Positions 35,405-43,699 of a stretch of 64,000 bases of DNA are shown here, piece after piece. The notes beneath the pieces are model-generated. The model did no database searches and had not been told where the DNA came from. It saw nothing but the letters and a program-made list of their open reading frames with translations. A program made the position numbers and the translations under genes. Positions within the stretch are counted from its first letter, which is position 1, and each line of letters begins with the position of its first letter. This DNA comes from Neobacillus rhizophilus (GTDB lineage: Bacteria > Bacillota > Bacilli > Bacillales > Cytobacillaceae), in contig NZ_JAGYPF010000001.1 of the NCBI RefSeq assembly GCF_018343535.1, forward strand, positions 310,001 to 374,000, in the 5' to 3' direction.

Positions 35405-35674
35405 TTATTGAAAGTCATTTACTTCAGTAACAATTTGTTTTAGATCATTCTGGAAACGCTCTAGCTGTGCCCTTTGTGTTTCAGAAGCCACTTCGAGCGC
35501 ATTCTCAATTTGTTGATACGCCTCATTTACTTCATTTTTCAAATGCTTTAATTGATGTCCATAGCTAGCACTGTCACTGACAATGGTTTCGAAAAGTCCC
35601 TGTGCATTCTCAAACCCCTGCTGAGCAGCTTGAAAAGCTTCCTGTTTATTCTTGTTATAAGGATTTCTTTGCAC
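35405..35674 (-). CDS. Hypothetical helical protein
   Basis: The 89-residue protein is Gln- and Glu-rich and predicted to be almost wholly helical (AFQAAQQGFENAQGLFETIV, VNEAYQQIENALEVA, LERFQNDLKQIVTEV). A coiled-coil dimer is likely. The start is GTG at 35674, with AAGGAGG about 10 bases upstream. I do not recognise it. Its position between sspO and sspP suggests, but does not show, a sporulation link. Confidence 0.7.
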   Translation of the reverse strand: MQRNPYNKNKQEAFQAAQQGFENAQGLFETIVSDSASYGHQLKHLKNEVNEAYQQIENALEVASETQRAQLERFQNDLKQIVTEVNDFQ

Positions 35675-35787
35675 CTTTAGTATTCCTCCTTAAATTGTTT
35701 ACCCATTAAATTGTACAGAACAAAAAAAAATATTCAGCACATAAAAAGAATGATTGACCGCATCCTAACTGTTGAGGAGGGATAATG

Positions 35788-35928
35788 ATGACCAACAAAA
35801 ATGATGGGACAGATATGCGCAGAAATGCCCCAAAACAATCCGGCCAGCCGGAGCCTTTAAGCGGGTCGAAAAAGGTGAAAAATCGTAACCATACGCGTCA
35901 AAAACATAATTCAAGCCATGATATGTAA
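35788..35928 (+). CDS. sspP: Small acid-soluble spore protein P
   Basis: The 46-residue protein ends with the diagnostic [20 protein letters not shown] and HNSSHDM of SspP (CotL). Two ATGs stand in tandem (35785, 35788). AGGAGG spacing favours 35788. The minor SASP is packed in the spore core. Confidence 0.95.
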   Translation: MTNKNDGTDMRRNAPKQSGQPEPLSGSKKVKNRNHTRQKHNSSHDM

Positions 35929-35944
35929 TTTAACGATTAGCTAA

Positions 35945-35993
35945 TCGAAAAAAGCATCGATTCAGAATCCACTGAAACGATGCTTTCGTTTTT
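35945..35993. terminator. Bidirectional terminator between sspP and selA
   Basis: AAAGCATCG pairs with CGATGCTTT with an inner CAG/CTG pair, and A or T runs flank both sides. Confidence 0.8.
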
Positions 35994-35994
35994 C

Positions 35995-37401
35995 TTAAAT
36001 ATGTAACAATGTATCTAGCAGCTGCTCCTCTTCCTCCTTAGTAACAGTCCGCAAATCAATCAAAAATTCATCCTTTTGAATTCTGCCAATGATAGCAGGC
36101 TTGGACTCCGTTCTTAACTTCCTGCCAAGCTGCTCGGCCGTTAAGGATTCATGCCGCAGGGCTATGACCCTTGCAGGCAATTCCACATCCGGCATAGTGC
36201 CTCCTCCAACCTGACTTGTAGCTTGAAAAATATTTGCCTGAAAAGCAGTTGTCCTTTGTAACAAATTTGTAACAAAGTTTGTTGCCCTTTCGTCTAATTC
36301 ATTGACAGAAATTAATAAATCACGGATGACCGGAATATTTTTCATCGTCTTTTCACCACGGGCATAATCTAGTAATGTACCCTCAAGAGCTGCAAGTGTC
36401 ATTTTATCCACCCGCACCACCCGCGCAAGCTGGTGTTTTTTCAATCGGTCAATAATTGCCTTTTTCCCAGCAATAATTCCGGCCTGCGGACCTCCTAACA
36501 GCTTGTCTCCGCTAAATGTAACAACATCCGCACCCATTCCGAGTACTTCTTTGACTATCGGCTCGTCCCCAATTCCATGGTTTCTTAGGTCAAATAATGC
36601 ACCACTTCCTAAATCCTCATAGAAAAGGACATCTTCACGGGTTTTTGTAAGCTGAATTAATTCCTCTGACTCAACCGATTTCGTAAAACCAATTACCTTA
36701 AAATTGCTGGTGTGAACTTTCAAGATGATAGCCGTGTCGGGAGTCACCGCATTTTCATAATCATAAATATGAGTTTTATTGGTTGTCCCAACTTCGATTA
36801 ATTTCGCACCGCTCTCCTCCATGATAGAAGAAATTCGAAACGATCCGCCGATTTCAACTAGCTGTCCTCTTGATACAATGACCTCTTTATTTTTGGCCAA
36901 GGCTCTTAAGACGAGGTAAACAGCAGCAGCATTATTATTCACGACCATCGCCGCTTCGGCCCCAGTAATCTCTTTAATCAAGGCTTCAACATGACTATGG
37001 CGGGAACCACGTTCCCCTTTATTTAAATTATATTCAAGATTTGAATAGTTTTGCGCTACTTCCACTACATGTTGAATAGCAGCATTGCTTAACCTGGCCC
37101 TGCCAAGATTGGTATGTAAAATCGTGCCTGTTGCATTAATAACTTTTTCTAATGTATAGGAAAGCTGTTTTTTAATTTTATATTGCAGCTGTTGAAAAAT
37201 TTCATCGATAAACGATTCCGTTCCAGGCAATGACCCTTGCCACTTTTGGCGGATGATTGCTTGTCTAATCTCATCCAGAATGTCTTTTAAAAGACCAGTC
37301 AGGGCTGTTGCATCAAGCTGATTTTGTTCAATCAGCACTTTAAACTGTGGGTGATGTTGAAGCTCATGTACAGGTGGAATGCTGCGCAAGGTTTCTTTCA
37401 T
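35995..37401 (-). CDS. selA: L-seryl-tRNA(Sec) selenium transferase
   Basis: The 468-residue PLP enzyme converts Ser-tRNA(Sec) to Sec-tRNA(Sec) using selenophosphate. The PLP lysine lies near residue 300 in VTFSGDKLLGGPQAG. The family motifs INATGTILHTNLGRA and NLEYNLNKGERGSR are intact and the length is typical, so it should be active. AAGGAG lies 11 bases before the ATG. In most genomes selB follows selA. Here a terminator and sspP follow instead, so selB must be elsewhere. selD and two UGA-containing genes lie in the window. Confidence 0.95.
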   Translation of the reverse strand: MKETLRSIPPVHELQHHPQFKVLIEQNQLDATALTGLLKDILDEIRQAIIRQKWQGSLPGTESFIDEIFQQLQYKIKKQLSYTLEKVINATGTILHTNLGRARLSNAAIQHVVEVAQNYSNLEYNLNKGERGSRHSHVEALIKEITGAEAAMVVNNNAAAVYLVLRALAKNKEVIVSRGQLVEIGGSFRISSIMEESGAKLIEVGTTNKTHIYDYENAVTPDTAIILKVHTSNFKVIGFTKSVESEELIQLTKTREDVLFYEDLGSGALFDLRNHGIGDEPIVKEVLGMGADVVTFSGDKLLGGPQAGIIAGKKAIIDRLKKHQLARVVRVDKMTLAALEGTLLDYARGEKTMKNIPVIRDLLISVNELDERATNFVTNLLQRTTAFQANIFQATSQVGGGTMPDVELPARVIALRHESLTAEQLGRKLRTESKPAIIGRIQKDEFLIDLRTVTKEEEEQLLDTLLHI

Positions 37402-37503
37402 GCAATAAATATCTCCTTAAAATCCTTCTTTTGTCCTATTATAGCATTTTTAACATTTTTCGGCTCCTTGAATAAAATGAAACGTGTAAGGAGGAATAAT
37501 ATT

Positions 37504-37908
37504 TTGAAAAAGAAAAACCTGCCTCGAAATTCTATTGTTGATTTTGAGAAAATGGAAAAATGGTTAACAAATTATTTTTTGGACCCATTTACAACCCATT
37601 GTGATTTATATCAATTTAGAATTGATATATACGAAACCGAAACAGATTGGATTGTAGAGGCATCATTAGATGAATATGTCAGTTCGGAGATTAAAGTAAA
37701 AACTGATAATACTCAGCTTATCATTACAGCGCAAAAACATTCTTACGCATTCCCATCACGACATCCAAAAAAGACCCGCACCATCGACTTCCCTTTTCCT
37801 ATTATCTATCATTGTATAAACGCTTCTTTCCAAAATAATGTGTTAGAAATTTTTATTTCAAAAATAAATAATGGATCAGGAAAAAATCGGTATATTACGC
37901 TGCCTTGA
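37504..37908 (+). CDS. Hsp20/alpha-crystallin-like protein
   Basis: The 134-residue protein has a beta-sandwich part with the Hsp20 pattern DWIVEASLDEYVSSEIKVKT, then QLIITAQKHS, FPFPIIYHCINASFQNNVLE and IFISK. The C-terminal IxI/V motif is not evident. AAGGAGG lies 9 bases before TTG 37504, which is preferred over the upstream ATG without a ribosome site. It may act as a holdase or, like CotM, in the spore. It lies between selA (divergent) and the SelW-like gene (convergent). Confidence 0.7.
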   Translation: MKKKNLPRNSIVDFEKMEKWLTNYFLDPFTTHCDLYQFRIDIYETETDWIVEASLDEYVSSEIKVKTDNTQLIITAQKHSYAFPSRHPKKTRTIDFPFPIIYHCINASFQNNVLEIFISKINNGSGKNRYITLP

Positions 37909-37949
37909 TTTACTTTTTATTTCGCAGTTTACATAATAAAATTACCGGC

Positions 37950-37983
37950 AATAAAAAACCCTCACGTTTGTGAGGGTTTTTTA
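37950..37983. terminator. Bidirectional terminator between hsp20-like and SelW-like genes
   Basis: AAAAAACCCTCAC-GTTT-GTGAGGGTTTTTT is a perfect 13-bp stem. Confidence 0.9.
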
Positions 37984-38223
37984 TTATTTTGACTCCATGA
38001 TTTTAATAATGTCTTCTGTATCTGGGAATAACCCTATTTCATCTTTAGAGTAGATTTTTTCCCCGTTCACGGTAACCTCGAAGATTCCTCCCGAGGCCGG
38101 AATCAATTCCAATTTTGAAATATCACGCCGGAAATGCGTGATTAGTTCCTCCGCGAAACTCGCGGCTTTTGGTGCGTAGTTTCACTGCATGCAAAATTCA
38201 ACAATTACATGAAAGTTTTTCAT
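37984..38223 (-). CDS. SelW/Rdx-family selenoprotein (UGA read as selenocysteine)
   Basis: Read through one in-frame TGA (38182-38184), the frame gives 79 residues. It starts MKNFHVIVEFCMQ-U-NYAPKA, contains LELIPASGGIFEVTVNGEKI and ends IIKIMESK. The CxxU redox motif and the later SGGIFEV match SelW/Rdx thioredoxin-like proteins, in which Sec is common. AGGAGG lies 6 bases before the ATG. A SECIS-like hairpin follows the UGA. It is convergent with the Hsp20-like gene and divergent from selD, placing it inside the selenium cluster. It is probably a small cytosolic redox protein. Confidence 0.9.
38151..38165 (-). promoter_or_regulatory. SECIS-like hairpin of the SelW-like gene
   Basis: On the mRNA, CCGCGA-GUU-UCGCGG forms a perfect 6-bp stem starting 17 bases after the UGA. 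The 3-base apical loop begins with G. Distance and G-containing loop fit the bacterial SECIS model. Confidence 0.65.
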
Positions 38224-38345
38224 TGATGTCCTCCTGCTTTCCATTATGTATATGTTAGAAACATTTTATCTTTTCAACTATTATTCCGCAAATATTTTGC
38301 ACCTATTAGTATAATAGGTATACTATTTAATGGGAGGTGTACATA

Positions 38346-39398
38346 ATGAGTGAGCAGGAAAAGATTCGCCTAACCTCTTTATCAACTAAGGCAGGTTGAG
38401 GCTGTAAAATTGGTCCAGAGGACCTGACGCAAGTTTTGCGTCTTTTACCAAAACAAGACCCTGTTCCCGAATTACTTGTCGGGAATGAAACTAGCGATGA
38501 TGCGGGTGTGTATCAATTAACGGATACGATTGCACTGATTCAAACAGTAGACTACTTTACTCCAATTGTGGACGACCCGTATATGTTCGGCCAGATTGCA
38601 GCCGCAAATTCATTAAGCGATGTGTACGCGATGGGTGGCGAGCCGAAGACTGTATTGAATATCGTCGGCTACCCTATTAAAAAACTCGGAGCGAATATGC
38701 TTGCAGATATTTTACGCGGTGCTGCAGATAAAGTTAAAGAAGCTGGGGCCCTCACGGTTGGCGGCCATTCCATCGATGATCAGGAACCGAAATTTGGGTT
38801 ATCCGTGACAGGAATTGTCCATCCGGAAAAAGTTTGGAAAAATGTTGGTGCAAAGCCAGGAGATATCCTTATATTGACAAAACCAATTGGCGTTGGAATT
38901 TTGACAACCGGGATTAAAAGAAGTGCCGTAACTCCGGAGCAAGAACAAGCCGTGACGGAAACAATGGCAATGCTGAATAAAACCGCTGCTGAAGAGCTCT
39001 TCCCATTTACTCCAAGTGCTGTAACCGATGTGACCGGCTTTGGACTGTTAGGACACGGAAGCGAAATGGCACGAGGCAGCGATGTGAGCTTTGAAATTTC
39101 ATTTAACCAGGTGCCAATTCTTGAAGGGGCCATCGAATTAGCGAAAAATGGCGTAGTCCCCGGCGGCTCTAAGTCTAATCATAAATGGTTATCTGATGAC
39201 GTTGTGTACGAGGACATTCTTCCGGAAGAGCAGCTTGTTTTATGTGATGCGATTACTTCAGGGGGATTGCTTGTATCAATTGCCGAAGAGGATGCAAAGC
39301 GGTACATGGATAACTTGCATTCGCGCGGATTAGCGAAAGCCTCCATCATTGGTGGAGTAACCGAGAAAAATGATAAATTAATCTATGTGAAAAGATAA
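38346..39398 (+). CDS. selD: Selenophosphate synthetase, selenocysteine-containing
   Basis: The 350-residue enzyme makes selenophosphate from selenide and ATP. With an in-frame TGA (38397-38399) read as Sec, the N-terminus is MSEQEKIRLTSLSTKAG-U-GC, then KIGPEDL. The UGA replaces the catalytic Cys17 of E. coli SelD, and the essential Lys follows in GCK. The remaining domains (SDDAGVYQL, GGHSIDDQEPKFG, TDVTGFGLLGHGSEMA) are intact. GGGAGGTG precedes the ATG. The frame after the UGA has no ribosome site of its own, so a downstream start is unlikely. A terminator follows. Confidence 0.95.
38412..38424 (+). promoter_or_regulatory. SECIS-like hairpin of selD
   Basis: GGUCC-AGA-GGACC is a perfect 5-bp stem starting 13 bases after the UGA, with a G in the loop, as expected for a bacterial SECIS. 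Confidence 0.6.
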
Positions 39399-39432
39399 CA
39401 GCGAAGCCTTTGTGGCTTCGCTGTTTTTTGTT
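39399..39432 (+). terminator. Terminator of selD
   Basis: AACAGCGAAGCC pairs with GGCTTCGCTGTT around TTTGT, followed by a T run, directly after the stop codon. Confidence 0.9.
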
Positions 39433-39456
39433 GGAGAGCAAGTTTTCTATAATAAC

Positions 39457-39560
39457 ACGCCTCTAATAGACATTTCGACTATATCCAACCTGGTTTTGTC
39501 CAATAGAACGCTCCTATTGAACATTTCGACCTGTTCCAATCCTTGTTTTGTCCAATAGAA
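39457..39560. repeat. Two tandem copies of a 52-bp unit
   Basis: The units (39457-39508, 39509-39560) share ATTTCGAC, then TCCAA, then GTTTTGTCCAATAGAA. They contain the partial inverted motif CAATAGAAC / CTATTGAAC. They lie in the 280-base gene-free gap between selD and tdh. No function is known; the remainder of the gap shows no gene. Confidence 0.65.
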
Positions 39561-39697
39561 CACTACTTAATAACATTATTTTTTCTAACCCAGTCTACAA
39601 TCATACCTTTATTGCGGCAAAGGCTTTAACGGAAAATTACCTCAAATAATATCCTCGCTTTACCTACTAATTCCTTAATGTTGAGTTACTTATTGAA

Positions 39698-39733
39698 TAC
39701 AAAAACCCCAAGCATTAGCTCGGGATTTTTAAT
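39698..39733 (-). terminator. Terminator of kbl-tdh
   Basis: AAATCCCGAGC pairs with GCTTGGGGTTT on the minus strand around TAAT and is followed by TTTTTG. It overlaps the last codons of tdh. Confidence 0.75.
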
Positions 39734-40677
39734 TGAAATTTTTTGCTTAATTTATCAAGCATATCTTTCGTCATTTTATCTAAGTCATAATCGAATTTGA
39801 AGCCCCACTCTTCCTTAGCCGCACTGGAATCGATAGAGTTTGGCCAGCTTTCCGCAATTTTCTGGCGAGTTGGGTCGACATTGTAATTCATTTTGAATCC
39901 AGGTATATATTTTCTGATGCTTGCCGCGATTTCTTCCGGATCGAAACTCATCGCAGACACGTTAAAGGAATTGCGGTGTTTCAACTTAGAACCATCCGCT
40001 TCAATTAAATCCACGATGGCATTCAATGCATCCGGCATATACATCATGTCCATATAGGTGCCTTTATCAATATATGAAGTATACCGTCCATTCTTCACTG
40101 CTTCATAGTAAATTTCAACAGCATAATCGGTGGTGCCGCCGCCAGGCAGAGCCACATATGAAATCAATCCAGGGAAACGCAGTCCACGCGTATCAACAGC
40201 GAATTTTTCAAAATAATAATCCGCCAAAAGCTCACCAGCTACTTTATTGACACCGTACATGGTGGTAGGTCGCATAATCGTATCCTGTGGCGTATTGTCT
40301 TTTGGTGTTGATGGACCAAAAGCACCAATTGAACTTGGAGTGAAAAATTGTGCATTCATTTCGCGTGCTGTCTCTAGCGCATTTAACAGTCCACCCATAT
40401 TCAAATTCCAGGCGAAAACTGGTTTTGCTTCGGCAGTGGCTGACAATAGGGCCGCTAAATGCATCACCGTATCCACCTTATATTTTCGGGCCGTCTCCAC
40501 CATCGTTTTACCATCCGTCACATCGACCACTTCAAACGGACCGCTCAATGCCGCTTCGCTGTCGTTTTTCTTTAAATCAGTAGCAATAACATTGTCCGCT
40601 CCGTAAATATCTCTAAGCTTTAAGGTTAATTCAGAACCGATTTGACCTAAAGCACCCGTTATTAATATACGTTTCAT
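39715..40677 (-). CDS. tdh: L-threonine 3-dehydrogenase, short-chain (epimerase-like) type
   Basis: The 320-residue protein has an extended-SDR fold with NAD site [12 protein letters not shown], catalytic YGVNK ([13 protein letters not shown]) and the threonine-binding region RFPGLISY. It oxidises threonine to 2-amino-3-ketobutyrate. It is this epimerase-like type, not the zinc alcohol-dehydrogenase-like Tdh. GAGGATG precedes the ATG. It lies 27 bases after kbl, whose product consumes the unstable ketoacid, so the two form one operon. Confidence 0.93.
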   Translation of the reverse strand: MKRILITGALGQIGSELTLKLRDIYGADNVIATDLKKNDSEAALSGPFEVVDVTDGKTMVETARKYKVDTVMHLAALLSATAEAKPVFAWNLNMGGLLNALETAREMNAQFFTPSSIGAFGPSTPKDNTPQDTIMRPTTMYGVNKVAGELLADYYFEKFAVDTRGLRFPGLISYVALPGGGTTDYAVEIYYEAVKNGRYTSYIDKGTYMDMMYMPDALNAIVDLIEADGSKLKHRNSFNVSAMSFDPEEIAASIRKYIPGFKMNYNVDPTRQKIAESWPNSIDSSAAKEEWGFKFDYDLDKMTKDMLDKLSKKFQLKIPS

Positions 40678-40704
40678 CTATATCATCCTCTGTCAGTAAA
40701 ATCT

Positions 40705-41895
40705 TTAAATAATTCCTAATTCCTTGCCGACTTTTTCATAAATGGCAATGGCCTTATCAAGCATTTCTTTTGTATGGGCTGCTGTCGGCATATTGCGGAC
40801 CCGTCCTGTCCCGCGAGGAACGGTCGGGAATACAATCGCCTTCGCATAAACCCCTTCTTCATTTAACCGTATGCTAAAATCCTGAGTTAATTTTTCATCG
40901 CCAATGATACATGGAGTAATCGGCGTTTCACTGTTTCCAATATTAAAGCCCAAGTCCTTTAATCCTTTTTTCAAATAGTTTCCGTTTTCCCAAAGCTTTT
41001 TATTAAGCTCAGTACTTTCCATTAAAATCTCGATTGCACGTTTGCTTGCTGCTACATCAGCAGGTGTTAAGGAAGTGGAAAATAAGAACGGACGGCTGCG
41101 AACCTTCAGCCAGTCAATTAAGTTTTGCTTTCCGGCAACATAACCACCGACAACTCCGATTGCTTTTGACAGAGTACCAATTTGAAAATCGATTTTATCG
41201 GAGAGTCCAAAATGTTTGACCGTCCCTGCACCATCACCAAGTACACCTGAACCATGTGCATCGTCTACATAGGTAATCAAGTCAAATTCCTCGGCGATTT
41301 TGACAATTTCTGGCAACAGCGCGATATCCCCGTCCATCGAAAAAACACCATCGGTAATGACCATTACTTTGTTATACTGACCAGACTCGACTGCTTCTTT
41401 GGCTTTGGCGCGCAAATCATCCATATCAGAATGGTTGAAACGGATTATCTTAGCTCTTGACAATCTGCATCCGTCAATAATAGAAGCGTGGTTAAGTTCA
41501 TCTGATAATATCGCATCGTTTTGATCCATGACAGCGGAAATAGCCGCCATGTTACAATTAAAACCTGATTGATAAGCTATGGCTGCTTCTGTATGTTTAA
41601 ACTCAGCTAATTTTTCCTCCAGTTCCAGATGAAGCTTGAGAGTTCCATTAATAGTCCGAACAGCTCCTGCTCCCACTCCATATTTTTCAAGTGCTTCGGC
41701 AGCAGCTTTTTTCAACCGTTCATCGGTTGCTAATCCTAAATAATTATTGGAAGAAAGATTGACAAGTTCCTTGCCGTTAATCGTAATCACCGGTCCATTT
41801 GGACTTTCAAGCGGATCGATGACGTTATATAGGCCTTTTCCCTTTAAATCCTCAAGATTTTCATTTAAAAAATGCTCTAGCTTTTTACTGGACAT
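40705..41895 (-). CDS. kbl: Glycine C-acetyltransferase (2-amino-3-ketobutyrate CoA ligase)
   Basis: The 396-residue PLP enzyme of the alpha-oxoamine synthase family has the PLP lysine in [17 protein letters not shown] and the conserved [12 protein letters not shown]. It cleaves aminoketobutyrate with CoA to glycine and acetyl-CoA. AAGGAGG lies 7 bases before the ATG. Together with tdh it gives threonine catabolism. Two palindromes upstream suggest a dedicated regulator. Confidence 0.94.
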   Translation of the reverse strand: MSSKKLEHFLNENLEDLKGKGLYNVIDPLESPNGPVITINGKELVNLSSNNYLGLATDERLKKAAAEALEKYGVGAGAVRTINGTLKLHLELEEKLAEFKHTEAAIAYQSGFNCNMAAISAVMDQNDAILSDELNHASIIDGCRLSRAKIIRFNHSDMDDLRAKAKEAVESGQYNKVMVITDGVFSMDGDIALLPEIVKIAEEFDLITYVDDAHGSGVLGDGAGTVKHFGLSDKIDFQIGTLSKAIGVVGGYVAGKQNLIDWLKVRSRPFLFSTSLTPADVAASKRAIEILMESTELNKKLWENGNYLKKGLKDLGFNIGNSETPITPCIIGDEKLTQDFSIRLNEEGVYAKAIVFPTVPRGTGRVRNMPTAAHTKEMLDKAIAIYEKVGKELGII

Positions 41896-41952
41896 ATCAA
41901 ATCCTCCTTTATCATGAAAAACGATGTTTATGTATTTTTAAAAAATACAATT

Positions 41953-41969
41953 GTCCTCCTGAGGTGGAC
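41953..41969. promoter_or_regulatory. Palindrome 1 upstream of kbl (possible operator)
   Basis: On the minus strand GTCCACCTCAGGAGGAC forms a near-perfect dyad, flanked by AAT on both sides. It lies 58 bases before the kbl start, inside the probable leader. Confidence 0.5.
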
Positions 41970-42039
41970 ATTTATTCTCCTTATAAACCCTGTTATAAAA
42001 GGATTCATTTACTATACTTTATCACATTTCCACAAGAAT

Positions 42040-42056
42040 GTTCACCCCAGGTGGAC
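42040..42056. promoter_or_regulatory. Palindrome 2 upstream of kbl (possible operator)
   Basis: On the minus strand GTCCACCTGGGGTGAAC matches palindrome 1 in 13 of 17 positions and has the same AAT/ATT flanks. The two centres are 87 bases apart, about eight helical turns, compatible with looping by one regulator. Confidence 0.5.
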
Positions 42057-42102
42057 ATTTTTTTAAAAATATTTTTTATTAGATTGCCCATTTGGATCGC
42101 AA

Positions 42103-42137
42103 AAAAAAGAACCCTTCCAAAATGGAAAGGTTCCAAA
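42103..42137 (-). terminator. Terminator of the acyl-CoA synthetase/carboxyltransferase operon
   Basis: GAACCTTTCCA pairs with TGGAAGGGTTC on the minus strand around TTT and is followed by eight T. Confidence 0.85.
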
Positions 42138-42140
42138 TGT

Positions 42141-43688
42141 TTATATACCTGTCGGCCATGTCGCTAGCAACCTCTCGCTCTTTTCACGCTTTGAGGTTAA
42201 TAAGTATTCAAGTGACTGGCAAAGGAATTTTCGTGTTTCATTGGGCTGGATGACATCGTCAATCAAATGCTTCGCTGCCGCTTTATATGGTGAACTATCA
42301 AATGACCAAAGTTCCAAAAGTTTTTTCCGTTCCTCACTTGGATTTTCAGAGCGTGCCAATTCGCGGCCAAACACGACATTCACCCCGACTTCTGGTCCGG
42401 TAAAATTAATTTCCGCGCTTGGCCAAGCTACCACTAAATCACCGCCCATGCCCGGACCGCACATATTCCCGTATGCAGCACCGATACTTTTACGGATGAC
42501 AACGGAGATTTTCGGTACAGTCGATAAAGCCAACGCCTGATTCCAGACCATAATTTTTGTAGGCATTTTTGCCTTCTCTGCCTCGCTGCTGATGCGGAAA
42601 CCTGGGGTATCGTGCAGAAAGATCAGCGGGATATGATAGGAGTCACAAAGGCAAATAAACTCAGTCGCCTTTTGACACTCATGCGGTCCAGGTGCTCCGG
42701 CAAATTGGTTTGGCTGGTTGGCGATAATTCCGACCACATGCCCGTTCAAGTGGGCAAACGATGTAATCAAGCCTTTGCCGAATTTCCGTTGATATTCGTA
42801 AAAGATGCCATCATCAACAATCGTTTCAATAATTTTTTTCATATCATAGACGCGGTTGTTTTGCTGCGGCAGTATATTGAAAACCTCATCTACCAAGCGG
42901 TATGGATCATCATTTGTCCGTCTCATTTGCGGGCGTTCACCGCTGTTTTGCGGCATGTATGAAAAAAAGGTTTTCATCTGGTCAAAGCATTCTTCTTCCG
43001 TCGCCCCATCATCATCAATTTGCCCGGTAAAGCGGTTATGAATATCAACTCCGCCTAATTCTTCCGGTATCATCCTCTGCCCGTTCGCGAGCTCAAGCAT
43101 CCGTGGGCCGGCAATCGCCATACAGGTTCCTTGCAGCTGGGTGACGAAATCGGAAGAAACAGCAGTCCATGTAGGACCTCCAAAGCTATCTCCCAAAATG
43201 GACGTCATCGTCGGTACTTGGCGGTGAACTGTCAGCATCTCACGCGGGAAAAGTTTATCGCTGAAACCGTCTGAACCCATTCCATCCGGCATCCGCAATC
43301 CGCCGCCCTCGTGCAGTGCAAACATTGGGAGGCCGTTTTTAACCGCAAACTCATGGATACTTTTGGATTTTCGCATGTGAACAGCACCTTCCGTCCCGGC
43401 AAAAACAGTCTTGTCCCCGGCCTGAATGACGGCTGATCTACCATTCACTTTACCGACACCAATGATCAGTCCATCCCCATAGCTTTTATGCTCGGTTCCC
43501 TTTACATCGGAGGTATTTAACATGCCAAGCTCCATAAAGCTGCCGGCGTCAGCGAATTTTTCAATTCTTTCGCGTGCAGTTAAAAGTCCACGTTCGTGCT
43601 GGGCAGCAATTTTATCACATCCACCACCTAAAAGTGCAGCTTCTTTTCTTTCTTGTAAATCCTTTGATAATTTTTGTAATAACTCCAT
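42141..43688 (-). CDS. Acyl-CoA carboxylase carboxyltransferase (beta) subunit
   Basis: The 515-residue two-crotonase-fold protein has TARERIEKFADAGSFMELGM and the biotin/CoA pocket loops GGGLRMPDGMGSD and KSIGAAYGNMCGPGMGGD. It belongs to the propionyl/methylcrotonyl-CoA carboxylase or methylmalonyl-CoA decarboxylase group. No biotin carboxylase or biotin carrier gene adjoins it, so it must use a partner encoded elsewhere. It follows an acyl-CoA synthetase by 11 bases. The substrate is not determined. Confidence 0.85.
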   Translation of the reverse strand: MELLQKLSKDLQERKEAALLGGGCDKIAAQHERGLLTARERIEKFADAGSFMELGMLNTSDVKGTEHKSYGDGLIIGVGKVNGRSAVIQAGDKTVFAGTEGAVHMRKSKSIHEFAVKNGLPMFALHEGGGLRMPDGMGSDGFSDKLFPREMLTVHRQVPTMTSILGDSFGGPTWTAVSSDFVTQLQGTCMAIAGPRMLELANGQRMIPEELGGVDIHNRFTGQIDDDGATEEECFDQMKTFFSYMPQNSGERPQMRRTNDDPYRLVDEVFNILPQQNNRVYDMKKIIETIVDDGIFYEYQRKFGKGLITSFAHLNGHVVGIIANQPNQFAGAPGPHECQKATEFICLCDSYHIPLIFLHDTPGFRISSEAEKAKMPTKIMVWNQALALSTVPKISVVIRKSIGAAYGNMCGPGMGGDLVVAWPSAEINFTGPEVGVNVVFGRELARSENPSEERKKLLELWSFDSSPYKAAAKHLIDDVIQPNETRKFLCQSLEYLLTSKREKSERLLATWPTGI

Positions 43689-43699
43689 TGTATAATCTC

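Noticed and set aside
38436-39398. A shorter selD starting after the TGA
   Set aside because: It would lack the catalytic residue and has no ribosome site, while GGGAGGTG stands before ATG 38346 and the upstream residues match SelD.
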